Positions 55,414 to 64,000 of a stretch of 64,000 bases of DNA are shown here, in pieces. The notes below the pieces were generated by a model that searched no databases, had not been told where the DNA came from, and saw only the letters and a list, made by a program, of their open reading frames with translations. The position numbers and the translations under genes were made by a program. Each line of letters starts with the position of its first letter. The first letter of the stretch is position 1. Where the stretch lies: contig JBANDB010000002.1 of NCBI GenBank assembly GCA_037576215.1, positions 1,736,001 to 1,800,000 of the forward strand, in the 5' to 3' direction. Origin of the DNA: Armillaria gallica (Eukaryota > Basidiomycota > Agaricomycetes > Agaricales > Physalacriaceae).

Positions 55414-55774
55414 GTCAAGGAGAGCTTCCCCAAGATTCTGATGTCGTGAACCGTCTCAAAGACATTGCGGATAAGCACAATGTCTTTGTTGTCATTCCGG
55501 GAACGAGGAAGACAAAGGTTGTTAACCCATTTGGTCTAGCATCTTATTTCTAAGCTAACAACATGCTTAGGATGTAGAAGAGGATGAAGGAGCAGCGAAG
55601 GTATGGCTCAGGTTCGCAGGATGTCGCTGTTATTCGCAAGATCACGGAGGAGAGGACAAGATACGACGAGACTGGAATGAATATGGTATTGACATCGACA
55701 CTCGAGTTGCCAATGTAGCGGGTGCAGAGGCAGAAACGATTCAAGTTGATCGAAATGCCTGTATGCTCTAACAG
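55414..55774 (+). pseudogene. Unrecognised two-exon gene fragment
   Basis: A frame reading GELPQDSDVVNRLKDIADK and then FVVIPGTRKTK to about 55517 can be joined by a short intron (about 55518-55570, weak donor GTTGTT, acceptor CTTAG) to a second frame. That second frame contains EGAAKVWLRFAGCRCY and ends at TAA 55772-55774. No start codon was found upstream in frame, so it is a 3' fragment or the 5' exons are unrecognised. No family assigned. Confidence 0.4.
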
Positions 55775-56079
55775 TATTGAAGGCGACTCCGCTGGCACCG
55801 TATAAACATACGTCCGTTTACTGCGAGATGTGAGCTGCGGGGCGATCGCCCAATTCGACGATTCTTTAAACCTGGCTAATGGCTAATGACGAATGTTATA
55901 GTCCATCGGTCCTCAAGCTGTCGCGGGCCCCCGTTCACTAAGCAACGCATACGGCACAGAATAGCATTCATGGGAACTAATAACAGCGGTCACAGATATC
56001 AGATACTAGTACAACTTGGACAACGTTACAACCGAGTTAGCTTCGTAACTTGCCGAACTCGGTACATACGAGCGCAGCG

Positions 56080-56771
56080 TTACAACTCGTCATATGGGTA
56101 ACGCGTCGGTCCATCATCATGCGGGGGCGATAGACTCTCCTTCACAGGCACAGGGAACGGATCCAAGAACGGCACCCTATCCGCATCGATATACCACCCA
56201 TTATACACCAACTGAGGATCCTGGTGGCCTTCCATCGGCCCTCCCTCCTGCCAGGCTATCGGCTTCGCCGCGCCCGGGCTTGGTCCCTTGTACGACTTGG
56301 TCAGCGCCCCAGAGTCGAGCATGGAGCGACATAGAGCCGCGCTTGATTAAGGAGCTGTGCGTAAGAGGGCATGCGCTTCTTCCTCTTCAACGCCCTCTCG
56401 ATCTCGTGCAAGATGGCGAACGTCCATGGATCCTTGGCGTCGCCAGTCTTGACCGCCTTGATGCTGATCTGGGTCTCGTAAACCGCAGCAAGAAGCACAC
56501 CTGGTGGATTTCTGTGGACGTCAAGCAGCCCACCCCCAAGGCAGGAAGAACTCAAAATAGTCAAGTTTGCGCCCTTGTTCAGATACTAGAAATCATTCAG
56601 TATTTGTTGTTCCACAAGTCCAATTTCGCTTAATCTCACCTGTTTGAGCGTATCGGCAATCAAGTCGTCTCGCACAAGCTCTGCTTGTTTCCCATCATCT
56701 GCTTTGGCCAGTTTCCATCCTTCGTCCTTTCCCCGTAACACGCCTTCATCCCGTAGTCGCCAGAGAATCAC
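56080..56771 (-). pseudogene. Unrecognised gene fragment with frameshift
   Basis: Minus strand: one exon with WRLRDEGVLRGKDEGWKLAK (from about 56765 to 56640), a 54-nt intron (GTGAG...TTCTAG), then a frame with AAVYETQISIKAVKTGD and HEIERALKRKKRM. The frame is lost near 56330 and resumes in another as MLDSGALTKSYKG to the stop at 56080. An indel or unrecognised intron separates the last two parts. Composition looks protein-coding but no family was recognised. Confidence 0.4.
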
Positions 56772-57060
56772 CTACCGATACTGCAACCCAGTCGTGGTTT
56801 CCTATTCGACGCTACCATGCTACTATCGGAACCTTCGATACGGATGTTTGACGCCTGCCACACAGTACCTTTCTTCTACTGATGACAAGTCTGCATTGTT
56901 GATTTCGAGAGCGTCATACAAAAGAATAGTGTAGCTGCGAGACGGAAGAACGGCTTCTCAGATGTCCATGTATGGAGTATCACTACATCTAGACCTTCCC
57001 CCTCGAATCTGCCACGCCCCGCGATCGCCCGCCACTTCATGCCTAAAATCGATAATCAGT
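56730..57060. repeat. Dispersed repeat, copy 2 of 3
   Basis: Related to 37870-38260 and, inverted, to 63770-64000. Its inner part is continuous with the large inverted duplication. Confidence 0.65.
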
Positions 57061-57066
57061 GATGTC

Positions 57067-58059
57067 CTAGAACTGAGAGGGTTTATTACTCCTCACCTTC
57101 TTACGGGACGTCAGGTCGGTGGCCAAACTCAACGTGAGGAGACCCGATTTCTCCCCTTCGGGATTGCTCATAGTGAGCGTAACCACGTCCCTGTTACCGT
57201 TCACCTCTCCTTGGAAGCTATAGTAACCCGAGGCGATAACGAGCTGCTTTACGCCGTCCCCACTCTCCGACAAAATCTCCATGGGAGCGACCGAGTCGTG
57301 GTTGCCCTTCTCTTGACCTCCAGATTCTACAGTCCACTCCCAATAGACGCAGACGATGTTTCCACTGGTGAAAGATGGAGACGGGACGACGAGGGTGATC
57401 ATTTCGTTGACCGCGTACTCGAACCAATCCAGCTTTCCCGTGTACACGAGACAACTGGGCGTGAAAGCAGGCTCCGAGTAGACGAGCTGGAGAGTAAACG
57501 GGGTGGACTGTTCGCCGGAGGGATTCCTCATTACAAGGGTCAATGATTTCGAGTCGTCCCCGACGGTACCATCGAACATGTAGTACTTGTCATAGAAGAA
57601 CCCAATCTTCTTCTCCGCCAGGTCGGCACTGTCGATGATACCGTTGGGGGATGCATTGACCTTCGCGGTCCCTTCAGAATCTTTCGTCCATTGCCAAAAG
57701 GCAGACACGAGCTCGCCGAGAATGAGGTCGGTGGGGAAGACGATAGTGATGGCTTCGTTGACCGCGTAGTCGAGCCAGTCGAACTTTCCTCTGTAAACGT
57801 ACATGATCTGGCAAAAAAGTGTCAGTTCGACATGCTTCTCTTTTTCATCGTGGAGACGCACCTGTGGATGATATCTGTATGACAGTAATGCGATAGAAAC
57901 TGGGTTTTGGTTGCTTGACCTTCGACTTGAACACAGTATATATATACTTGTAGGATCCGAAGCCGTTGATAATGCGAAAGTGTCTGTATTCGACTGGTTA
58001 AACATATACATGGTACGATTCCATCTGGTCCATAGGAACGTACGTATTCCATTCTGCAT
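57067..58059 (-). CDS. Two-repeat protein of unknown function, left copy
   Basis: Mirror copy of the gene at 62760-63752. The unspliced frame is 330 codons. A 54-nt GT-AG stretch (57808-57861; GTGCGT...TTGCCAG) is probably an intron and keeps the frame, giving 312 residues. The large exon holds two homologous domains of about 100 residues. The first starts YRGKFDWLDYAVNEAI and has AFWQWT. The second starts YTGKLDWFEYAVNEMI and has VYWEWT. Both end in a beta-rich MRNPSGE or MSNPEGE motif. No signal peptide or known domain was recognised. The 5' end is uncertain: another exon may begin upstream (ATG near 58087, donor GTACGT). Differs from the right copy by Ser instead of Phe near the C-terminus. 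Confidence 0.65.
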   Translation of the reverse strand: MQNGIRTFLWTRWNRTMYMFNQSNTDTFALSTASDPTSIYILCSSRRSSNQNPVSIALLSYRYHPQVRLHDEKEKHVELTLFCQIMYVYRGKFDWLDYAVNEAITIVFPTDLILGELVSAFWQWTKDSEGTAKVNASPNGIIDSADLAEKKIGFFYDKYYMFDGTVGDDSKSLTLVMRNPSGEQSTPFTLQLVYSEPAFTPSCLVYTGKLDWFEYAVNEMITLVVPSPSFTSGNIVCVYWEWTVESGGQEKGNHDSVAPMEILSESGDGVKQLVIASGYYSFQGEVNGNRDVVTLTMSNPEGEKSGLLTLSLATDLTSRKKVRSNKPSQF

Positions 58060-59255
58060 GACAAGATTGAGAAGACTCCATTTGAACTCGAACGGAAATG
58101 ATTTCTGCGGGAACAGAGTAAATTAGAGCAGCCGTTCCGCCGTCAGACTGAAATGACCAGAACTTTCAAAACCCGAAATGAGTGCGTGAAGTAGGAAGAC
58201 GGACATAAGAAAATGACGGCATTTTGTCAGAGCACGTCTTGTTGATCTGATCATGAGACCACAAGTTCAGTGAGAGTGAGACGCGGTGGTACGCCAAAGT
58301 TCGTTCACGAGACCTCATCCAGAAGTTTCATGTCCTTTGGCTATGATTCGATTTCCAGGATGACCAAAGCCCGGCGTCGTGATGTGGCGGGCATTGGGAA
58401 CTTGGATGGTGTTATTAATTCAGCTAGAAAAGGGTCACCGCATGATCATGGTGAGCATCTTCCATAGGTATACATATACACCGCTATCACAGTATAGGCT
58501 TTCTGTTCGTACCAAACAAGTTGCTTGGTTCCGAGTCGGGCCATTTGTCTTGACGGTTAGGATACTGCAAAAGTGTCTGTATTCAACTGGTTAAACATTT
58601 ACATCTACGATTCAATCTGGTCCATAGGAACGTACGCATTCCATTCTGCATGACAACATTGAGAAGACTCCGCTTGAACTCCAACGGAAGTGACTTCTGC
58701 GGGAACAGAGTAAAGTATGTAAAGTAACTGTTTCGCTGTCAGATTGGAATGACTTGAACGCACCTGTTTCCAGAGCTTTCAAAACCCGAAATGAGTGCAT
58801 GAAGTAGGAAGACAAATCAGAGTAATAAGACGGACATAAGAAAATGACTGTATTCTGTCGGAGTACGTCGTGTTGACCTGATCATGAGACCACAAGTTCA
58901 GTGAGAGCGAGACGTACGCCAAAGTTCGTTCACGAGACCTCATCTAGAAGTTTCATCTCCTTTGGCTATGTTTCGAAGGAAGACGAGTCAGAGTAGTAAG
59001 ACAGAATTTATTTTACAACAATACAGAATAGATAGAATCGCAGTGAAAAGCCACCAGCAGACAGAGACAGGTGAAAGTCAACTTGGATACAGTCGAAGAA
59101 CTGGGAGGTTGTCGGAAGGAATAGGCGATGCAAAAGGGATGTCTACGATTTCCGCTGAAGAGTTGCACACCAGAGACGCTCGTCGAATGCCAACAGAACA
59201 ATCTTCAACTTGCCGCAGAGAAATGAGTACAACAAAGCCACTTTACTCTACGTCC

Positions 59256-59316
59256 ATCCGTAGTTAGGCCAAGAAATAGCGGCAACATCACCCGTTACAC
59301 CATATCCGGATGGTAT
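59256..59316 (-). repeat. tRNA-like remnant in inverted duplication, left arm
   Basis: TATCCGGATATGGTGTAACGG start with A box. The T-arm has been lost. Mirror of 61500-61560. Confidence 0.45.
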
Positions 59317-59639
59317 AGGGGCCTTCTCGGGAAAAATTGTTCGTCCAAGGCAAGTCTCGCATGCACTGCAAGCGTGTCGCCGAACGTCAACCTTTCCGAC
59401 TCGAAGAACACCGAACACGATAGTTCCGGTTCGGCCAAATCTGTTACAGGTCGTGTTGACCGTGAGCTTGCCTCCCATTCAAGACAATCGGTCACAGGTT
59501 TACCCTTGTCGCGACACGAAGATCACCGGCAAGTATAGCCTATAAAGGAAGAGGTGGTACCGGCTTTGCCGCGGCATTGGCGACTCGAGGTCATGGATGT
59601 GAATAATCATGGGTGTAGGCTGGTATATACTGGTGGTAG

Positions 59640-59900
59640 ATCATCAGTATTGCAGGGAGGTAGACGACGAAGTACTTACAGCCAGGTTTATTGCCCCCAT
59701 TGTTGGATCTCATTCTCCAATCAGCGTTTGAGGTACCTCCGTCGCTGTTTATTAACAACCTCTGCTCGGTACGCCAGTTTCCTCAGCTTCTTCATCGGAT
59801 CCCCCAGCCCGACATTTTTCCAGATCGACCAACACCCCACGAACGTCGTCCAAATCCGCCTCTGAGCGTACCGGGCAGTTGTCCTTGGAAAGAAGTGGTT
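59640..59900 (-). pseudogene. Kinase-like repeat copy K13 (C-terminal part)
   Basis: Minus strand: CPVRSEADLDDVRGVLVDLE near 59815-59880, then DPMKKLRKL-like and the block ending at a GTAAGT donor near 59680. The frame is partly preserved. Confidence 0.5.
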
Positions 59901-60239
59901 GTAAAATAGATGCTAAGAGGTCCGCTGGTCGGTTTTGGAGCAATGCCAGTTACTTGTGGAGGCGGGGCGGGCGAGCGACTGGCACTGAGACAGCCTATCC
60001 GATTTGAATTTCGATCCTCAGGATCACGAGTCGTACGCTCAGGCAGCGACTTTCTGACTCAAAGAAAGCTGGACGCGACAGATCCCATCACCCTCCCTTT
60101 ATATGCATACCATAGAGGCTTAGCGCGTCGATGACCTTCGCTGCACTCCTACTCCACTGTACATGGAGCTCGCTTGGAGACGCAAAGGAAGAAGTTACTG
60201 TCACGAATTAGTGACAGCAAATACTGGTTGAAGAGCGTC

Positions 60240-60560
60240 AGTACGGTGTGAAAGTGGACGGCAATGTACTCACAGTCAACTCTCCATTCAGCCTAGGACC
60301 TCGTTCTCCAACCAGCGCTTCCAACCACACGGACAGTCCTTCTTGATCCATCGATGCACCAAGCTTCAAGCCTCAAGCTCAAGAGCGGCCCTGTTTCCCT
60401 ATATGCAAGTGAAGTGTGGTACATTGGTGTCTTGCAGGCGACAGTTGAGAGCGAAAGGTTCGGTGAACGTCAGTCAGGTAAACTGGATCGAAGAATTGTG
60501 ACGCGGGTGTAGAGATAGCAGGAATGAGGGGTAGGCGGGTCAATGGATGTCGGAGCTGGG
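60240..60560 (-). pseudogene. Kinase-like repeat copy K14 (fragment)
   Basis: Minus-strand remnants of the FDPVYLTD block near 60470-60500 and the C-terminal block near 60290-60330. Confidence 0.4.
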
Positions 60561-60623
60561 GTCCGAGGGCGAGCGACGGGGCACATCAAGCTTTGGTTGA
60601 AAAGCGAGGTTAGGTCTCGGTAG

Positions 60624-60643
60624 TATCGGACGAAGGTCCGATA
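60624..60643. repeat. Perfect hairpin of the composite unit
   Basis: TATCGGAC-GAAG-GTCCGATA: 8-bp arms with a 4-base loop. Degenerate copies occur near 2990-3060, 10255-10315, 15490, 18610, 28495, 31800, 51570 and 54160-54200. Several of these lie upstream of a kinase-like copy. Confidence 0.75.
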
Positions 60644-61499
60644 TCGTGCGAATAATCCCGGCCTTAATCTCTCCCCAGCATCACCTTCCAAGCATCCCGG
60701 TGCTCTAGGAAGCATTCGCGTCACTGGTTCGGCAATATCTCGTTTTGACCTACTATGTATGTTGAGAACATCCTCTGTGAGTGTGTCGCGTAGTGGCCCA
60801 TTTTGCGCCATCTGACTGTCGTCATAGGCGATAAGGAAGGAAGAAAATTCCAATATAGTGCCCATTACACTTAAGTATACGCAGTCATAGGATGAAGGGA
60901 TAATCTTAATGTCTTCCTCTTTGTAAGCCTTCTTTTCTTTCGTTTCTCTGCTTTGCATTGACTTTCTCCCCAAGGCAGCTCTTTTCTCTGCCACGGTGAC
61001 GAGCCAAAATTCACCATCCAAGCTCGTTTTCTCACACCACAATTTAGGCTTGCAGTGCCATCTCTCTTCGAGACCATGGCTTCCCTCTGACTTCGATTTT
61101 GGTGAAACAACTCAACGAGTCAGCTCTACACTAGGCTCCGAACGTGCGGAACATAGAGCTCACGCCGGTCGTCCTCGGACGATTTTTCCACATCCTTCGA
61201 TGCCCCCGTTGTTTCTCATCCATGACCTCGAGTCGCCAATGCCGCGGCAAAGCCGGTACCACCTCTTCCTTTATAGGCTATACTTGCCGGTGATCTTCGT
61301 GTCGCGACAAGGGTAAACCTGTGACCGATTGTCTTGAATGGGAGGCAAGCTCACGGTCAACACGACCTGTAACAGATTTGGCCGAACCGGAACTATCGTG
61401 TTCGGTGTTCTTCGAGTCGGAAAGGTTGACGTTCGGCGACACGCTTGCAGTGCATGCGAGACTTGCCTTGGACGAACAATTTTTCCCGAGAAGGCCCCT

Positions 61500-61560
61500 A
61501 TACCATCCGGATATGGTGTAACGGGTGATGTTGCCGCTATTTCTTGGCCTAACTACGGAT
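61500..61560 (+). repeat. tRNA-like remnant in inverted duplication, right arm
   Basis: Mirror copy of 59256-59316: A box TGGTGTAACGG present, T-arm lost. Confidence 0.45.
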
Positions 61561-61854
61561 GGACGTAGAGTAAAGTGGCTTTGTTGTACTCATTTCTCTG
61601 CGGCAAGTTGAAGATTGTTCTGTTGGCATTCGACGAGCGTCTCTGGTGTGCAACTCTTCAGCGGAAATCGTAGACATCCCTTTTGCATCGCCTATTCCTT
61701 CCGACAACCTCCCAGTTCTTCGACTGTATCCAAGTTGACTTTCACCTGTCTCTGTCTGCTGGTGGCTTTTCACTGCGATTCTATCTATTCTGTATTGTTG
61801 TAAAATAAATTCTGTCTTACTACTCTGACTCGTCTTCCTTCGAAACATAGCCAA

Positions 61855-62835
61855 AGGAGATGAAACTTCTAGATGAGGTCTCGTGAACGAACTTTGGCGT
61901 ACGTCTCGCTCTCACTGAACTTGTGGTCTCATGATCAGGTCAACACGACGTACTCCTCCGACAGAATACAGTCATTTTCTTATGTCCGTCTTATTACTCT
62001 GATTTGTCTTCCTACTTCATGCACTCATTTCGGGTTTTGAAAGCTCTGGAAACAGGTGCGTTCAAGTCATTCCAATCTGACAGCGAAACAGTTACTTTAC
62101 ATACTTTACTCTGTTCCCGCAGAAGTCACTTCCGTTGGAGTTCAAGCGGAGTCTTCTCAATGTTGTCATGCAGAATGGAATGCGTACGTTCCTATGGACC
62201 AGATTGAATCGTAGATGTAAATGTTTAACCAGTTGAATACAGACACTTTTGCAGTATCCTAACCGTCAAGACAAATGGCCCGACTCGGAACCAAGCAACT
62301 TGTTTGGTACGAACAGAAAGCCTATACTGTGATAGCGGTGTATATGTATACCTATGGAAGATGCTCACCATGATCATGCGGTGACCCTTTTCTAGCTGAA
62401 TTAATAACACCATCCAAGTTCCCAATGCCCGCCACATCACGACGCCGGGCTTTGGTCATCCTGGAAATCGAATCATAGCCAAAGGACATGAAACTTCTGG
62501 ATGAGGTCTCGTGAACGAACTTTGGCGTACCACCGCGTCTCACTCTCACTGAACTTGTGGTCTCATGATCAGATCAACAAGACGTGCTCTGACAAAATGC
62601 CGTCATTTTCTTATGTCCGTCTTCCTACTTCACGCACTCATTTCGGGTTTTGAAAGTTCTGGTCATTTCAGTCTGACGGCGGAACGGCTGCTCTAATTTA
62701 CTCTGTTCCCGCAGAAATCATTTCCGTTCGAGTTCAAATGGAGTCTTCTCAATCTTGTCATGCAGAATGGAATACGTACGTTCCTATGGACCAGATGGAA
62801 TCGTACCATGTATATGTTTAACCAGTCGAATACAG
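61855..62835 (+). repeat. Nested direct repeat within the right arm
   Basis: Segments 61855-62230 and 62478-62830 are direct repeats about 620 bases apart. They cover the 5' region of the two-repeat protein gene, including CTGTTCCCGCAGAA and the start-codon area. The mirror pair is at about 57989-58961 in the left arm. Confidence 0.75.
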
Positions 62836-63752
62836 ACACTTTCGCATTATCAACGGCTTCGGATCCTACAAGTATATATATACTGTGTTCAAGTCGAAGG
62901 TCAAGCAACCAAAACCCAGTTTCTATCGCATTACTGTCATACAGATATCATCCACAGGTGCGTCTCCACGATGAAAAAGAGAAGCATGTCGAACTGACAC
63001 TTTTTTGCCAGATCATGTACGTTTACAGAGGAAAGTTCGACTGGCTCGACTACGCGGTCAACGAAGCCATCACTATCGTCTTCCCCACCGACCTCATTCT
63101 CGGCGAGCTCGTGTCTGCCTTTTGGCAATGGACGAAAGATTCTGAAGGGACCGCGAAGGTCAATGCATCCCCCAACGGTATCATCGACAGTGCCGACCTG
63201 GCGGAGAAGAAGATTGGGTTCTTCTATGACAAGTACTACATGTTCGATGGTACCGTCGGGGACGACTCGAAATCATTGACCCTTGTAATGAGGAATCCCT
63301 CCGGCGAACAGTCCACCCCGTTTACTCTCCAGCTCGTCTACTCGGAGCCTGCTTTCACGCCCAGTTGTCTCGTGTACACGGGAAAGCTGGATTGGTTCGA
63401 GTACGCGGTCAACGAAATGATCACCCTCGTCGTCCCGTCTCCATCTTTCACCAGTGGAAACATCGTCTGCGTCTATTGGGAGTGGACTGTAGAATCTGGA
63501 GGTCAAGAGAAGGGCAACCACGACTCGGTCGCTCCCATGGAGATTTTGTCGGAGAGTGGGGACGGCGTAAAGCAGCTCGTTATCGCCTCGGGTTACTATA
63601 GCTTCCAAGGAGAGGTGAACGGTAACAGGGACGTGGTTACGCTCACTATGAGCAATCCCGAAGGGGAGAAATCGGGTCTCCTCACGTTGAGTTTGGCCAC
63701 CGACCTGACGTCCCGTAAGAAGGTGAGGAGTAATAAACCCTTTCAGTTCTAG
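62760..63752 (+). CDS. Two-repeat protein of unknown function, right copy
   Basis: The frame is 330 codons open, with a probable in-frame 54-nt intron at 62958-63011, so about 312 residues. Main exon 63012-63752. Domain 1 (from YRGKFDWLDY) and domain 2 (from YTGKLDWFEY) share the pattern Y-x-G-K-x-D-W-x-x-Y-A-V-N-E and later a W-x-W motif, which shows an internal duplication. The predicted fold is beta-rich by composition. Near-identity with the left copy, including intron and upstream sequence, points to a very recent duplication or to gene conversion. No homologue was recognised, so no function is proposed. Confidence 0.68.
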   Translation: MQNGIRTFLWTRWNRTMYMFNQSNTDTFALSTASDPTSIYILCSSRRSSNQNPVSIALLSYRYHPQVRLHDEKEKHVELTLFCQIMYVYRGKFDWLDYAVNEAITIVFPTDLILGELVSAFWQWTKDSEGTAKVNASPNGIIDSADLAEKKIGFFYDKYYMFDGTVGDDSKSLTLVMRNPSGEQSTPFTLQLVYSEPAFTPSCLVYTGKLDWFEYAVNEMITLVVPSPSFTSGNIVCVYWEWTVESGGQEKGNHDSVAPMEILSESGDGVKQLVIASGYYSFQGEVNGNRDVVTLTMSNPEGEKSGLLTLSLATDLTSRKKVRSNKPFQF

Positions 63753-63769
63753 TACATCACTGATTATCG

Positions 63770-64000
63770 ATTTTAGGCATGAAGTGGCGGGCGATCGCGG
63801 GGCGTGGCAGATTCGAGTCCTGTGTGAAGGGGGAAGGTCTAGATCACAAAGTAAATGTAGTGATACTCCATACATGGACATCTGAGAAGCCGTTCTTCCG
63901 TCTCGCAGCCACACTTTTCTTTCGTATGACGCTCTCGAAATCAACAATGCAGACTTGACATCAGTAGAGGAAAGGTACTGAAGTGAGCATGGACGACTCA
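63770..64000. repeat. Dispersed repeat, copy 3 of 3 (inverted, runs to window edge)
   Basis: Inverted relative of 56730-57060 and 37870-38260. It contains about 22 bases near 63812-63850 that are lacking at the matching place in the left arm but present in the 38.1-kb copy. Confidence 0.65.

Larger units (their letters stand above)
57000..59599. repeat. Large inverted duplication, left arm
   Basis: Nearly identical, in inverted orientation, to 61217-63820. Paired positions sum to 120816, or 120819 beyond a 3-bp indel near 58880. The sharp inner edge is at 59599/61217 and the spacer is 1617 bp. Confidence 0.93.
59600..61216. other. Spacer of the inverted duplication
   Basis: 1617 bp single-copy centre holding two decayed kinase-like copies (K13, K14), a perfect hairpin block at 60624-60643 and a T/C-rich block. 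No intact gene was found. The minus frame 60470-61042 (190 codons) crosses repeat blocks and has no domain. Confidence 0.6.
61217..63820. repeat. Large inverted duplication, right arm
   Basis: Mirror of 57000-59599 with very few differences. Beyond about 63820 similarity continues but with small indels, which may reflect the older dispersed repeat. Confidence 0.93.

Noticed and set aside
60470..61042. 190-codon minus-strand ORF in the palindrome spacer
   Set aside because: It crosses hairpin and kinase-like repeat blocks in the wrong frame and has no domain or splice support.

Overview
The window reads as genomic DNA of a basidiomycete fungus, most likely an agaricomycete. Genes have many introns of about 45-65 nt, there is a DUF6535 membrane-protein family, basidiomycete-style P450s with 14 exons each, a fungal class I terpene synthase, and a fungal LTR retroelement. 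No ribosomal RNA, CRISPR array or prokaryotic feature was seen. All exon models below were built by eye from splice sites, frame and paralogue comparison.

Layout. 1-10.8 kb: two tandem copies of a DUF6535 gene on the minus strand (one cut by the window edge), each with the same upstream block. 10.8-33.7 kb and 46-53.2 kb: gene-poor mosaic of segmental repeats. It holds about 45 short tRNA-like elements on both strands and many decayed copies of a kinase-like gene. Into this mosaic have jumped a 4.3-kb LTR element (22.6-26.9 kb; gag plus an acidic ORF, no pol), a tRNA-headed SINE with poly(A) (32.7-33.55 kb) and a 454-bp MITE (48.2-48.6 kb). 33.8-45.7 kb: a terpenoid gene cluster made of an intact P450, two MITEs, a paralogous P450 broken by a 469-bp insertion, a class I terpene synthase and a divergent polyprenyl diphosphate synthase. 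53.2-56.8 kb: small unrecognised genes or fragments. 57.0-63.9 kb: a large near-identical inverted duplication carrying two copies of a two-repeat protein gene around a 1.6-kb spacer.

How the parts work together. The prenyl synthase should make a linear prenyl diphosphate, the terpene synthase should cyclise a substrate of this kind, and the P450s should oxidise the product. The terpene synthase and prenyl synthase share a 588-bp divergent promoter region.

The most unusual signal is the tRNA-like family. Elements of about 63 nt keep an acceptor-like terminal stem, a perfect T-arm and pol III A and B boxes, at only two spacings (31 or 34 nt, against about 44 in ordinary tRNA genes). Many are followed by a T4-T6 run, as expected for pol III termination. 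They sit in a recurring composite unit: hairpin, then kinase-like pseudogene, then spacer, then tRNA-like element. The LTR retroelement is inserted about 10 bp upstream of one of them.
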